Shown piece after piece: positions 42,602 through 54,627 of a stretch of 64,000 nucleotides of DNA (positions are counted from its first letter, which is position 1; every line of letters starts with the position of its first letter). The stretch is taken from NCBI GenBank assembly GCA_028017165.1, contig CM051523.1, positions 38,978,501 through 39,042,500 of the forward strand. The letters run 5' to 3'. Made by a program: the position numbers and the translations under genes. The notes below the pieces were generated by a model. That model did not search any database. It worked only from the letters and a program-made list of their open reading frames with translations, and was not told the DNA's origin. The stretch comes from Herpetospermum pedunculosum (taxonomy: Eukaryota; Streptophyta; Magnoliopsida; Cucurbitales; Cucurbitaceae).

Positions 42602-44262
42602 ATGACCCGTTCCTCTGAGGTTAGTGGATTGCAGTTTATCCCAGAAATCGACAGAGAGGAGCGGCAATTACGGAGAGAAGCCCGTGAGGGGCAGAGACCG
42701 TTTGAAGGAGAAGAAGGCAATCCCTTCTTGGCTGAAGAAATGGCGCAAGGTGACGCGCCACGGACGCTAAAACAACTGGCAGCGCCAGATCTGAACCTGC
42801 AGCCCCTATGCATAAACTACCCCGTGGTAGCAGGTAACTTTGAATTAAAGTCAGGTTTAATTCACCAGTTACCTTCTTTTCATGGCAATGCAGGTGAGGA
42901 CGCGAACAAACACCTGATGGAATTCCATTGCGTCTGCGCGGGGATGAAGCCCGCAGGAGTCACGGAGGAGCAGTTGAACATGAGGGCATTCCCCTTCACG
43001 CTCAAGGACAAGGCCAAGGATTGGCTAACCTGCCCTCCAGATCGATCACCACGTGGCAGGATATGAAGCGGGTATTTTTGGAAAAATATTTTCCCGCATC
43101 CTTGGCCACGACACTACGGAAGAGGATTTATGGGATCACCTAGGATGTTGGTGAGTCCCTGCACGAATACTGGGAGCGATTTGGGCGCCTGTGCGCCAGC
43201 TTCCCACATCATCAGATTGCCGACCAACTGCTTATACAGTACTTTTATGAGGGGATGATGCCCCACGACCGGCAGATGATTGATGCAGCGAGTGGCGGGG
43301 CCTTGATCGACAAGACCCCAGTTGAGGCCAAACAGTTGATAGCAAACATGGCAACCAACTCGCAGCAGTTTGGTATTCGGGGGCAAGGACAAGTCCACAG
43401 CGTGGCTCAGAGCCACGAGATGACTGAAATGAGGGCCCAGGTGGCCGAGATAGGAAATATGCTGAAAAAGATCGTTGGAGGAACCCGCGAGGCGGAGGAG
43501 GTCAATGCGATCGGGGGGTACGCTTCCAACCCAAGGAAGTACGACCCATATTCAAACACATATAACCCCGGTTGGCGCAACCACCCCAACTTCAGCTATG
43601 GGAACAGGGAAGGACAATCTCGCTTCCAAGGCCAGTCTCAGGATAGGCCTAATTCTTCCACCCAGGCTCAAGCCCCGAGCTCCTCCAGCTCACTAGAAGA
43701 GATGGTAAGGAGCATCGTGACGAGCACCAGCCAGTTTCAAAAAGAAGCTCGAGAAGAGCTTAATTCTCACAAGGCCGAGCTGCAGAATCTGAACAAGCAG
43801 CTGACACAAATGGCGGTGTCTATCAGTAAGATTGAGAGCAAGAGCTCAGGGAAGCTTCCTTCCCAAACCACGGTCAACTCATGTGAAAACGTGAGTGCTA
43901 TTCAGCTTAGGAGTGGGAAGTCGCTTTCCACCAGAGCTGTGAAGGAAGCTACGGACAGCCTGAACAAGTCCGCCCCGCCTGCTCCAGAGATTCAGAATGA
44001 AAAAAGAGATGAGAAGGTCAGTGTACCTGAGGATGTTGCCAGAGCACCATTCCCGAGTAGGCTTGCGAAGCCTACTTTGGAAGCCGATGACGAGGAGGTC
44101 CTTCGTACCTTCCAGAGGGTGATGGTAAATATCCCGCTCCTAGAGGCAGTCAGTCAAGTGCCCAAGTATGCAAAATTTCTAAGGAGCTGGTGCACGAAGA
44201 AAAGGAAGTCCAGAGGGACTGAGATGAGAAAATAGAACGTTTATGCTATTCTCCCAGGTACG
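42602..44262 (+). pseudogene. N3 gag, damaged
   Basis: ATG 42602-42604 (MTRSSEVSGLQF). The first frame runs through FPFTLKDKAKDWL and is thrown out by a 4-bp loss near 43027 compared with N1. The correct frame resumes (MKRVFLEKYFPASLATT) and meets an in-frame TAG at 43141-43143 in place of Gln, then continues through DAASGGALIDKTPVEAKQL, the NPGWRNHPNFSYG motif seen in Athila Gag after the knuckle, and PKYAKFLRSWC. A second in-frame TAG is at 44233-44235. There is no CCHC knuckle. Gag of this copy cannot be made whole. Confidence 0.9.
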
Positions 44263-44940
44263 TTGCCTGCCAACTGCAACGATCCAGGTACCTTCACTAT
44301 CCCTTGCACTATAGGTAGTAAGGTAGTTCATAATGCCATGCTAGACTTAGGAGCCTCTGTGAATGTTATGTCTTATGCACTGTTTCTTGATTTGAATTTA
44401 AATGAATTGCATGAGTGTAACGTGTCTGTCCAGTTGGCTAATGGGTCAAGCATATGTCCTAGAGGGAAAGTAGAAGATGTTCTGGTTAGAGTTGGGGATA
44501 TGATGTTCCCCGCTGATTTCCTTGTTTTAGACATGAATGAAAAGTCATCGCATGCATCGTCCTTTATGTTGTTAGGACGCCCTTTCCTTAAGACCGCTAG
44601 GGTCAAAATCGATGTGTTTAAGGGCGTCGTTTCGTTAGAGTTTGATGATATTTTGCATGAGTTCTCATTATTTGATAGGAAATCTGCTGAGAATATTTCT
44701 GTTGTGATTGAGCATGACGAGAATGGGAGTCTACCCTCGCACTTGAGGGATGGTTCCCATGTCTCGGTTAAAAAATCTGATTTAAATCTGAGTGATAACA
44801 TTGCTGGTTTTTGCACTAATAATTCTGATATTCACGTGCACGAGGCACGAAGAGTGCAAAATATTTTTCATGATGATTGCAGGAAAGGTGTGGATGAGGA
44901 CAAGTCTGGATCATCCCCCGCACTTACAGACTATGGATGA
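44263..44940 (+). CDS. N3 protease region joined to pol terminus (gag-PR element)
   Basis: In phase with gag after the TAG at 44233, so part of the same former frame. Protease D-L-G-A-S (D codon 44344-44346), LLGRPFLKTARVKIDVFKG, then about 110 residues without RT similarity, ending SSPALTDYG. The last triplets and the sequence after the stop match the Auto1 pol end, with CCCCCG just upstream in both. The initiating codon here is not ATG; the protein would need read-through from gag. Confidence 0.85.
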   Translation: MPANCNDPGTFTIPCTIGSKVVHNAMLDLGASVNVMSYALFLDLNLNELHECNVSVQLANGSSICPRGKVEDVLVRVGDMMFPADFLVLDMNEKSSHASSFMLLGRPFLKTARVKIDVFKGVVSLEFDDILHEFSLFDRKSAENISVVIEHDENGSLPSHLRDGSHVSVKKSDLNLSDNIAGFCTNNSDIHVHEARRVQNIFHDDCRKGVDEDKSGSSPALTDYG

Positions 44941-46546
44941 GTCTGCGGAGAGAATACAGTCGAGCAAACGACTTTAAAAATTCTTTTTTTTGCAAAAGTG
45001 ATTATATATAAGCAAAAGGCCTCAAAGCCCGAGGCAAAAGGGCACAACAACAAGAGAACAAACACTGGGAGAACCAATGTACGACAACAAAACGAAAACA
45101 ACACAACGTAAACCTCACAGCCCGAGGGAAAGCAACAAATAAACCAAACAACAACAAACCCCAGCATCCAACCCACAAGCGGGAAGGAGCTAGAAAAGGC
45201 AAAAAGCAGAAAAAAGTAACACAACTGAAAAGCAAAGAAACAACTGAAGCAGGAGGAAACAAAGAGATAGAACACGAAGGAATCGTGACACCTCAGACTT
45301 TAAAAATTTTGCGCTTCTCGGAGGCACCCGAGCGTTGGACTGTTTTTATGCTTTAGTTTAGTTGCTGTTTTTTGTTTTATTGCTTTTTAGATTAACTTAG
45401 TTTTAATTTGCTTGTTGTTTGTTTTTAGGAATTGAGGAAGAGAAGACAATTTGGGCTCTGATGCATTTGTGCGCCGCTTCCTCGCCCTCGCCAGCTTCAC
45501 AAAGAGTCGGGGAAGTGTACTTCTTCTTCCCTTTTTACTTTGTTTTATCTGACTGTGATGGCATTGGGGACAATGCCATATTTTGAAGTTGGGGGTGGAG
45601 ATGGTCTGATGGATATGCATGTGTAGTTTGTTGAGAAGTGCTATATTGATATTGAAGTGCTTGGGACTCTGTTTACTGTTTTCTGACGATGATAGCCTAG
45701 GAAATGCATGTTGGAAATTTGAGCATGTTCATAATCGAGTTTTTGCATGAGTTTTGCGTTTATTAGGTTCATGTCAAAAATTTTAAAATTTTTTCTGTTG
45801 CTCCCTTGCACTTATCGAGCACTTAGCATCCCCTTCCTAGATTCCGTAGGCTCGGAAAATTGCATGTAGCACTAATTCTCGTTGTCACCCCGAAAGGCAC
45901 CCTTAGGTAGCTTGTTGCATGAGAGTTAGTGGTTAGTTAATTGAGAAAGCATGTGCTTAGCCTAATTTTTTAAAAAAAATAGAAAAACATGCTTGTTAGA
46001 AAATTCCTCTCGAGGCGCTCCTCCTTCTTATTAGCCCTTAAAGAAGTGAGCGTCAGTCCTTAAAAACGTGAAGCTTAGGCCTAAGTTTGACGTGTTAGGC
46101 AGCTCGAGTTGGAAAGGTAAAGGAAAGAAAAAGAAATAAAAAGTTGGTTCAAAGCACCTAAATAAAAGAGTACAAAGTACGTGAAAAGAAAAATGAAGGA
46201 GAAAAACAATTAGGTCTCTTAATTTGCTTCTCTCTCTCGTGTAAGTCAAGTTTAGACTGTTCTTAAACGCTAGAAGTAGGGGGAAAACGGGATGTGCGTT
46301 GCATGTGGGTTTTCCGGGTTTACGTGAGTTTAGGAGTGGTTGGCTAGCACACACACACGTTAGGGGGCAAGAGTTAATTTTTGATATGTCCTAGTAAATG
46401 CATGAACAAAATGCTTCCATGATTATGTTGTGTTTAAGTTTTCAAAATGCATGGAGGTTTGAGTTAGTTGCATGTAGGCGCGTCCTTAGAGTCAATTTCT
46501 TTGTAGTGCTTGCTCGAGGACTAGCAATGTTTAAGTTGGGGGTGTT
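44941..46546 (+). other. N3 3' UTR (with LINE-like insert)
   Basis: No gene. Shared family-A blocks: GACTTTAAAAATT (split and duplicated by the insert), TTCTCGGAGGCACCCGAG near 45315-45332, GTTGTCACCCCGAAAGG near 45891-45907, CCTTAAAAACGTGAAGCT near 46057, AGTAGGGGGAAAACG near 46276, TTGCTCGAGGACTAGCAA at 46510-46527, and the polypurine tract AAGTTGGGGGTGTT directly before 46547. Confidence 0.85.
44983..45295 (-). mobile_element. 5'-truncated LINE-like (or SINE-like) retroposon
   Basis: A 313-bp insert absent from Auto1, N2 and N4 at this place, flanked by a perfect 13-bp duplication GACTTTAAAAATT at 44970-44982 and 45296-45308. In the minus direction it ends GCTTATATATAATCACTTTTGC followed by A8, as expected for target-primed insertion. 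No ORF or tRNA-like A/B boxes are evident, so a truncated L1-type 3' end is more likely than a SINE. The 44931-45275 minus frame is its translation. Confidence 0.8.
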
Positions 46547-48078
46547 TGATAACTCCATTTTAGAGCTATTAAATACTTCCTAATTATAGCTTAAGTCCGC
46601 TTTTAATTGGTTAATATATCTCGTTTGTAGGAGAAATGCGGCAAAGAGCTCGTGCGTCCGTTGGGCCCGTTCAAGTGCTTAAAGTGGAGTTTTAACGCCC
46701 TGGGAATGCGTCGGGAAAAGGGGGACTTGATCCGTGAAGAAACGGGCCAAAACTGCCTAGGAGAGGCAAAGTTCCAGCCCCAAACCCGAGAGCCAGCGTC
46801 GAGCTATAGCGTCGAGACGCTGGCTCGACGCTGGAAAAACCCGAGAGCTAGCGTCGAGTGATAGCGTCGAGACGCTAGCTCGACGCTGCCTGGCGTCGAG
46901 ACGCTCCGGAGGAGGCGCGCGCAGGAAATTTATCGGGGCAGCGTCGCGACGCTGACCCAGCGTCGCGACGCCATCGAAGGCGCGCGCGAAAAACTTAGGG
47001 CACAGCGTCGAGACGCTGGCCTAGCGTCTCGACGCTACGACGATTGCAGAAGTTAAATGACGATTTTTCTGCACTTTTTTGGGGAGTTCTTCACCATTTT
47101 TAGTGTTCTTCATCTTCTTCTTCCTCAATTTTTCTCTATTTTCCTTTAAACTCCGCCATTGTTGGCATGTTAGAGAGCTTCTTCTTCTTTGTAATACGTT
47201 GATGACGCCTTCCATGCCCATTGGTGGAGCGGATTTGACAAACCGCGCCATGAGCGGCTAAGGTAAGGGTGAACGGTTTGGGAATAGTTAAGGGATGTAT
47301 TGTTAGACTTTTCAATTTTGATAATCTATACATTTGATGATGCATATTGGTGGTTGTTCATTCGCATTTGTCTTTCTTGCTTAATCCAACGCGCATGTTT
47401 GATTCCTACGATTGACACTCGAGTCGTCTTGCATGTGTGTATGTTAAAGAGTAGCGATGTCGTGCCTCTCACTGCTCGACTAAGTAACACAGGAAGATAA
47501 AATTAAATCGAAGTATCGAGTTGTGTAGGATAGTTGTTGATTGCATACAGCGTTTGCGGGCAATCTACTAGCAATTAGAATTCACGCTTGAATGTTCGTC
47601 GCGGTTAGCTAGTGGCTGTCTAGATTTATCTTAGGGCTGATCACCTTAATGTAAGTTTGGATAACGTATAATTGGAACTGTGTGGTCTGATTAAAATCTA
47701 TGGAGTCGGCTACCTTGGGGCTTCTCGGGTAGTCGTCCGTGTGTGAAATAAACTGCATGCCATGAATTCAGTATTAAATGATAAATTGAATTTGTCTAGC
47801 AATCAATCCCGAAACCCCCAAACCGTGCACGCGTTTTCTTCTTGTTATTCTTTCTTCCGTTAGTGTTTTATTATTTCCCTTGCATGCTAAAAATCCTCCC
47901 GTTACAGAATCAATCAATTAATTAAATCCCAATTTTAATAGTGATTTTGATCGTTCTTACTCCTTGGATCGACCCTGTTACCACTGGCTGCAAAGCCTTG
48001 GTCATAGGCTTATAAATAATATTTTGGCAAGCCTCGACAGCTTGAGTTTATAGCGATAGTTAAAAAATATCGTTGCCA
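46547..48078 (+). repeat. N3 3' LTR
   Basis: 1532 bp, TGATAACTCC...ATCGTTGCCA. Cassette 46795-47036; hairpin arms 47004-47017/47023-47036 around GGCCT. Differences from the 5' LTR are about 1% by eye plus cassette-unit indels. Followed by TSD AGGAC. Confidence 0.93.
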
Positions 48079-48213
48079 AGGACATGAAGAGGGTTTTCCT
48101 GGAGAAGTATTTCCCTGCGTCCTTGGCCACAACACCGAGGAAGAGAATTTATGGGATCACTCAAGACGTGGGTGAGTCTCTGCATGAGTACTGGGAACGC
48201 TTTGGGCGCCTGT
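48079..48213 (+). CDS. N1 gag, continuation
   Basis: Resumes the N1 gag frame after the N3 target duplication (MKRVFLEKYFPASLATT, RIYGITQDVGESLHEYWERFGRL) and is cut again by B2 at 48214. Where the N3 copy has a stop at 43141, this copy has CAA. The remainder of N1 must lie beyond the right edge. Confidence 0.88.
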
Positions 48214-49927
48214 TGTTAAGTCTCTGAAAGTGACTTATTTAGAACCCATTTAGCTTAGGAAGATGTACACTTTTAGGTGTTTTTGTTAGCATTTAGCCTA
48301 AACCTATGCTTTAATATGAGAATTAGAAGAAGGTAGCTAATATAGGACTTATGTACAATAGGTAGAAAAAGGGTTGAAAACCGAAGGAAAAGAATGAAAA
48401 AATGAGCATTGCGAATGAATTGCGAAAACATTGCGGTGACCGCAATTATTCAAGTGGAAACCGTAAGTTGACTGATCTTTTTCTGTTAATTTCCGTTATT
48501 TCAGGGATTCGTTCTTTCTCCTCCATCCATTCTGATATATGACGTTGAAGATTGATGGTTCTCCTTGGCCCAAACGCACCTGCAAACTACTATAAAAGGG
48601 GGCCAAAGTCGGAGGTTTGATCATCATCCGAAAGCGTGAAGTCGTCTAGCAGTCCATCTGTTCCACTGTTTTTCCTTTGCCGTCTGTTGGTTTGCGAAGC
48701 TCAGCTGCTGGAGTCGATAATCTGATAGGAAGGAGAGTAGATTCTTCTTCTCTCCCGATTGGATTCATCCACGCAAGGCTGTCTTTTTGATCCTTCATTC
48801 GAGGCGATTGCGACGAGGCTTCAAGCACCATCTTACAAGCTTTCTGTCTTTCTTTTCTGTTTTACATTTCTGCTTCGTGCTGTCCTTTTCTTAAGTAGCT
48901 AGATTAGTTTATTTCGTTGCTTTCTGCCTTGTTGCTATTTACTTTAAAGCTTTCATCTGTTCGTCAAACAATTTCAGTAATCGAAGTACGTTTCTGCATT
49001 TCTCACTTCCCATTTCCTGCTACGGTTTTTACTTCCTGTTCTAAGTTTATTCCTCTTCTAAGCATGTCTGTTTTATCGTCCATTTCTGTTCACCTTGCAT
49101 CCATGAGTAGCTAAATCACCTAGGGGCATGCTAATGACAGAACTATAGGCAAAAAAAATGTGCATCAAGTATGTAGGATAGCTCTCGAATCATTGATTGT
49201 ATGTAAGCTTCATCCCACGGGCGATTTCGATTGGCCATCCATTTTGTCCAAAGAACTCCTAACCTCTGGAAGGAGTAAGAGTTCAGAGTCATATAATCAT
49301 GCTAGCCTTTCATGGTAATCAGGAAACGGCCTAGGAATAGGCGTTTCCCTAGTACAAACTAAACACTCCTGTTTTAACAAGATGCTTAAGACCTTACTTT
49401 GAAGTCGAGTAAACTTAAGACTCTAATGCATGGAATCGGACGATACTTGAGATAGAGTGAGTTTGATGTATAGAGAGTTGGTCCAATGCTTGAGAATCGT
49501 AATAAAATGCCTATAGGATAGTCATTAGTAGCCCTTAATTCACCCATTTACTCAGTTTCGCTGTTATTTAATTGCGGTAACATTGCGGTCCTCGCAATTC
49601 TGCCAGATTTTCATTCTGTTTAGCTGTTTTCTTCCTCGTTTATTAATTCCATCTCTTGTCCTTTGAGTCTAATTTCAACTTCCATTTGTTCATGTTGTAT
49701 TCCTTTACACATTCAGTACAAATTAGATAATTAAAAACCAATTTTACCCCATCAAATTCACCTCATCTTTCTTAACAAAAACACTTCGAGAATAGCTAAA
49801 AACAAGTCTCTGTGGGAAAACGAATGAAATATACTTACTACTTGCTATAAGATCATGTATGCTTGCATGTTCTGAGTGCTCTCTCTCTCTTATTTATCAT
49901 TTTTATTAACACATTGAGCACGCAACA
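48214..49927 (+). repeat. B2 5' LTR (family B)
   Basis: 1714 bp, TGTTAAGTCTC...GAGCACGCAACA, related to B1 throughout. TATAAAAG at 48591-48598. Hairpin ATTGCGG-TGA-CCGCAAT at 48430-48446 and a related ATTGCGGTCCTCGCAAT near 49581-49597. It shares CTCTGTGGGAAAACGAATGA near 49808, a box with the same place as GTGGATCGACC in family A. Small frames (48646-48831, 48917-49114) are not genes. Confidence 0.92.
48591..48598 (+). promoter_or_regulatory. TATA box of B2 LTR
   Basis: TATAAAAG about 378 bp from the LTR start, in the same place as in B1 (15853-15860). Confidence 0.7.
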
Positions 49928-49933
49928 AGTTTT

Positions 49934-49951
49934 TGGCGCCGCTGCCGGGGA
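49934..49951 (+). promoter_or_regulatory. B2 primer-binding site (tRNA-Asp variant)
   Basis: TGGCGCCGCTGCCGGGGA, six bases after the LTR end. The leader continues to the ATG at 50057. Confidence 0.88.
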
Positions 49952-50056
49952 CTTATTTTAAGTGAAAACGAAGTTTGTTAAGTTTGAAAAATCAAGTTTA
50001 TCATTGAGTGAAACTAATCTGTTTCATTTCTTTTGCAGGTGCTATTAGGGTAGTTT

Positions 50057-53000
50057 ATGAGTGAGCGTTCACATAGTAATTTAGAGTTCGATCCTGAACC
50101 TGAAAGATCACTTCGAGCTAGAAACAAAGCGAAGAAACGTCTCTTTAAACAACCTCCTATACCTCAAATCATACCTGAAATCAAAGAAATGGGCGATATA
50201 GTTCCAAATCCGGTACCTGTCATTCGCAACCCCATCGAAATAGCGAATGACAAGAATAGTGCCATTCTTTCATATCTAGTACCTATGCCTGGGGAGCTGA
50301 ACCCCAGCATAATCCGTCCTGAAATCACTGCCCACTCATTCGAGTTAAAGCCAGTGATGTTCCAAATGTTGTCCACTGTGGGACAATTCTTTGGAATAGA
50401 AAATGAGGACCCCCACAACCATCTTAGGAACTTCTTAGGAGTCAGTGATACCTTTATCATCCCTGGAGTGTCCCAAGAGGCTTTAAGGCTATACTTGTTT
50501 CCTTATTCTTTGAGGGACAAAGCCAAAACATGGTTGAACTCATTACCCTCTGGATCTGTCCGCAATTGGACAGATTTAGCAGAAAAATTCCTAGTCAAAT
50601 ACTTCCCACCTGATAGGAATTCTACCTTTCGTGATGACATAGTCAAGTTTAAACAAGCTGATAATGAGTCTCTTCACGAAGCTTGGACTAGATTAAAAGA
50701 TCTTCTTCTTAAATGTCCACATCATGGCATCCCATGGTGTATCCAAATAGAGGTCTTTTTCAAAGGATGCAACCCCAGCACTAGGCAAGTCTTAAATTCA
50801 TCTGCTGGTGGTTCCATGTTGTCCAAGAGTTACAACGAGGCCTATGAGATCTTGGAGAAGATCTCAGCATCTCACTGTAGGTGGTCAGACGATCCAGTAG
50901 AGCCAACTAGGGCTCAAGACAAGGATGCTCTAAGCGCCATGAGCACCCAAATAAATGCCCTGACCAACCTAGTTAAGCAAATGGCTCAGGCCAATCTCCA
51001 AACCAGTGCCAATACCGCCACAGCCATGTCAATGGGCACCCAACCAAATCAAGGCGAGGCACCTATCTGTGGATTCTGTGGGGAAGGGCACCCATATGAA
51101 TACTGCCCTGGGAATCCATCTTCAGTCTGCTATGTTGGAAGCCAGCAGCAGCCTAGGAACAACCCCTACTCCAATACCTATAACCCTGGTTGGAGAAACC
51201 ACCCTAACCTGTCATGGGGTGGCCAACAGAACACTAACCAAAATCCTAACCAACCAAGGCCGAGTGGAACACCTGGTTTCACTCCCCAACATAACCAGTC
51301 AATGTACCAAAAACCATACAATCAACCTGTAGGATCTTCTGTAGAAAACCTACTCAAGGAATATATAGCTAAGAATGATGCTACTCTTCAGAGCCAGCAA
51401 GCTACTCTTAGGAGCCTAGAGAACCAAATAGGCCAATTGGCCAATGAACTTAAAAGTAGGCCCCAGGGTAGACTCCCTGCTGACACCGAGGTACCAAGGA
51501 GAGATGGCAAAGAACAAGTTCAAGCAATTGAACTTAGGAGTGGAAGGCCATTGGTGAGCAACGCAAAGGACACACCAAAGAGAGTAGAGAACACTGAGTC
51601 TAGTGCTCCACTGGAGTCTCTGCCAAACCAAGGTCCACCACCAACTAGCACATCAGGAGCCAGGCTAGAGCCAATTGTTGAGGACGTAGAAGAAATTCCA
51701 AGGCCTCCACCTATCCTAAGGCGTCCTGACGTGCCTGCATATGTGCCACCACCTCCATACCCTCGAAGGCTTAAGAAGAAGCAGGAACAGGAAGTTCATT
51801 TTAATAAATTTTTAGAAATACTTAAGCAAGTGCATGTTAACATTCCTTTTGTAGAGGTTTTACAGTCTATGCCTTCATATGTAAAGTTTTTGAAGGACAT
51901 TATTACTAAAAAAAAAATAATTGGTGAGTTTGAAACAGTAAACCTCACCGAGGAGTGCAGTGCCATCCTCCAGAACAAGCTGCCCAAGAAGGAGAAGGAT
52001 CCTCGTTCCTTCACCTTACCTGTAGAACTTGGAGGCAAGCACGTGGGCAGAGCGCTTTGTGACCTGGGCGCCAGCATAAATCTCATGCCCCTGTCCCTAT
52101 TCCGCCAGTTGGGAATGGGAGAAGCACGTCCAACCACAGTCACTTTACAACTAGCAGACAGATCCATCGCATATCCAGAAGGTAAGATCGAGGATATTCT
52201 AGTTAAAGTTGAGAAATTCATTTTCCTTGCAGATTTCATTGTCCTAGACTATGAGGCAGACAAGGAGGTCCCCATCCTGCTACGTAGACCATTTCTAGCC
52301 ACAGGTAGGGCACTAATAGATGTTCAGAAAGGTGAGTTAACTATGAGAGTTCATGATGAAGAGGTAAAATTTAGTGTTTATAAAGCTTTAAGGTATCCCT
52401 CTGACCTTGAATCCTGTGCTAGCATGGATATTGTTGACTCACTGATGGAAGAACAATTAGAGCATGTATTATTAACCAAGCATGCAAATGAATATGTAGG
52501 ATTAGATGTAGCTGATTTAAATATATCTGACATAATGGATATGCCTGTAGATAAACCACAGCATGTATGTATGAATATAGACTTAACTGATAGAACTGTA
52601 AATCCTTTGAAACCCTCCATTGAGCATCCACCTGTTTTAGAACTGAAACCACTACCCACTCACCTCAAATATGCATATCTAGGAGATGATGATACGCTGC
52701 CTGTAATTATTTCTTCTAAGCTAAGTGAACAGCATGAGGTTGATTTAATTTTACTGCTTAAGCAACATAGGAAGGCTATAGCATGGACTATTGCTGATAT
52801 TCGAGGCATTAGCCCTTCTTATTGCATGCACAAGATTATACTAGAGGAAGAGCACACACCTAGGGTAGATCACCAGCGTAGGTTAAACCCCTCTATGAAA
52901 GAGGTAGTGAAAAAGGAAATAATCAAATGGTTAGATGCAGGAGTGATTTTCCCCATAGCTAGTAGCCAGTGGGTGAGCCCCATCCAATGTGTACCTAAGA

Positions 53001-54593
53001 AGGGGGGAATAACTGTGGTAGTCAATGAGAATAACGAACTGATTCCAACAAGGACTGTCACAGGGTGGAGAGTGTGTATGGATTACAGAAAGTTAAATAA
53101 AGAAACTAAAAAAGACCATTTTCCTATACCATTTATTGACCAGATGCTAGACAGAATAGCTGGTAGGGCCTACTATTGTTTCTTAGATGGGTACTCTGGC
53201 TATAATCAAATCACTATAGACCCTAAGGACCAAGAGAAGACCACCTTCACTTGCCCTTTTGGAACATTTGCCTTCCGCAGAATGCCTTTTGGCTTATGCA
53301 ATGCACCGGCAACTTTCCAAAGGTGCATGATGGCAATCTTCTCTGAGTTGGATGAGTCCATGATAGAAATATTCATGGATGACTTCTCAGTCTTTGGGGA
53401 TTCATTTAAAACCTGTCTAGAAAACCTAGGACAAGTCCTGGCTAGGTGTGAAGAGACCAACCTAGTCCTAAATTGGGAAAAGTGCCATTTTATGGTAGAT
53501 GAAGGGATTGTTTTAGGACATAGAGTGTCAAGGGCAGGTGTAGAAGTGGATAGGGCAAAAATAGAGATCATAGAGAAGTTGGTAGAGCCCCAGAATGTCA
53601 AAGCCATTAGAAGCTTCTTAGGGCATGCTGGCTTCTACAGAAGGTTCATTAAGGACTTTTCTAAGATAGCCAAGCCTCTGTGTGAGCTATTAGAGCTAAA
53701 TAGGCCCTTCATCTTCTCTAAGGAATGTGTAGTAGCTTGGACCACCCTTAAGAAAGCACTAGTCACAGCCCCTATCATAGTAGGACCAAATTGGGATCTC
53801 CCATTTGAGATGCTATGTGATGCCAGTGACTATGCTGTAGGAGTCATGTTAGGACAGAAGATTGACAAGCTCACACACCCTGTCTATTATGCTAGTAAGA
53901 CCTTGAATGAGGCTCAATGTAATTATACAACTACTGAAAAAGAGATGCTTGCTGTAGTGTTTGCTTGCGAAAAATTCAGAAACTATATTGTAGGCACTAG
54001 GACCATTGTATACACTGACCATTCTGCTTTAAAATATCTTATGAGGAAGGCTGATGCTAAGCCTAGATTGATTAGATGGGTGTTATTGCTGCAGGAATTT
54101 GATTTGGACATTCGGGACAAGAAGGGATGTGAAAACGTGGTTGCAGATCACCTGTCTCGATTGCAGCACAATTGCGAAAAAATTGCGGAGACCGCAATTT
54201 CTGATGCTTTTATAGATGAACATGTCTTTGCTTTGGCTCATCGTGATAACGATGAGGAACCTTGGTTTGCTGACATTGCTAACTTCCGTGCATCACAGGT
54301 ATTGCCAGTGTTCAAGGGAGGACAAGAGAAGAAGAGGTTCCTTCATGAAGCAAGGAAATTCATCTGGGATGACCCCACACTTTACAGAACCTGTGCTGAT
54401 GGGTTGTTGAGGAAGTGTGTTTCAGCTGCTGAAGCAAAGTCTGTGCTGCAGCACTGTCACTCATCTCCTTACGGTGGACATTTTGGTGGTCAAAGAACAG
54501 CTGCGAAGGTATTTCAGAGTGGCTACTATTGGCCAACAATCTTCAAGGACGCCCACAACTATGCCCACAGCTGTGACGAATGCCAAAGGACAG
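50057..54593 (+). CDS. B2 Gag-PR-RT-RNase H-IN(N-term) polyprotein
   Basis: ATG 50057; one frame of about 1512 element codons, then about 20 codons of foreign sequence to a stop at 54652. Gag has the core LRLYLFPYSLRDKAKTWLNSLPSGS and a zinc knuckle C338-X2-C341-X3-H345-X4-C350 (one residue shorter than classical CCHC), then NPYSNTYNPGWRNHPNLSW. Protease D669-L-G-A-S; the ILLRRPF motif has R where relatives have G. RT FMDD with M1107-D1108-D1109; RNase H from D1255 (CDASDYAVG). Integrase keeps only its zinc-binding module (HCH...GGHFG, CDECQRTG). The missing core is on the other strand at 56520-57440. Between RNase H and integrase, codons for HNCEKIAETAI are encoded by the same ATTGCGG/CCGCAAT hairpin found in the LTR. 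Gag-RT could be translated, but integrase is broken. Confidence 0.93.
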
Positions 54594-54627
54594 GTGCCCC
54601 GTGTAGGCCAGTGTCCCGTGTAGGCCA
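54594..54627. repeat. 17-bp tandem duplication at rearrangement junction
   Basis: GTGCCCCGTGTAGGCCA (54594-54610) and GTGTCCCGTGTAGGCCA (54611-54627) lie exactly where plus-strand integrase sequence passes into the inverted segment. Such short duplications are common at end-joined breaks. Confidence 0.8.

Larger units (their letters stand above)
24536..48078 (+). mobile_element. N3: non-autonomous Athila (gag-PR) with nested N2 and Auto1
   Basis: LTR-to-LTR element in the N1 gag with a perfect TSD AGGAC at 24531-24535 and 48079-48083. The 5' LTR is split by N2 into 24536-24928 and 41336-42472 (1530 bp together); the 3' LTR 46547-48078 is 1532 bp. The internal region holds damaged gag and an intact protease region ending in the last codons of pol, with no RT, RNase H or integrase. 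A LINE-like insert sits in the 3' UTR. Confidence 0.93.

Noticed and set aside
44931..45275. Cys/Phe-rich 114-aa minus-strand frame resembling a membrane peptide
   Set aside because: It covers the T-rich LINE-like insert and its borders; composition explains the hydrophobic content.
54461..54627. C-terminal extension of the extra-ORF protein through 54461
   Set aside because: Below 54628 the minus frame reads the complement of B2 integrase, so it is not part of the original protein.
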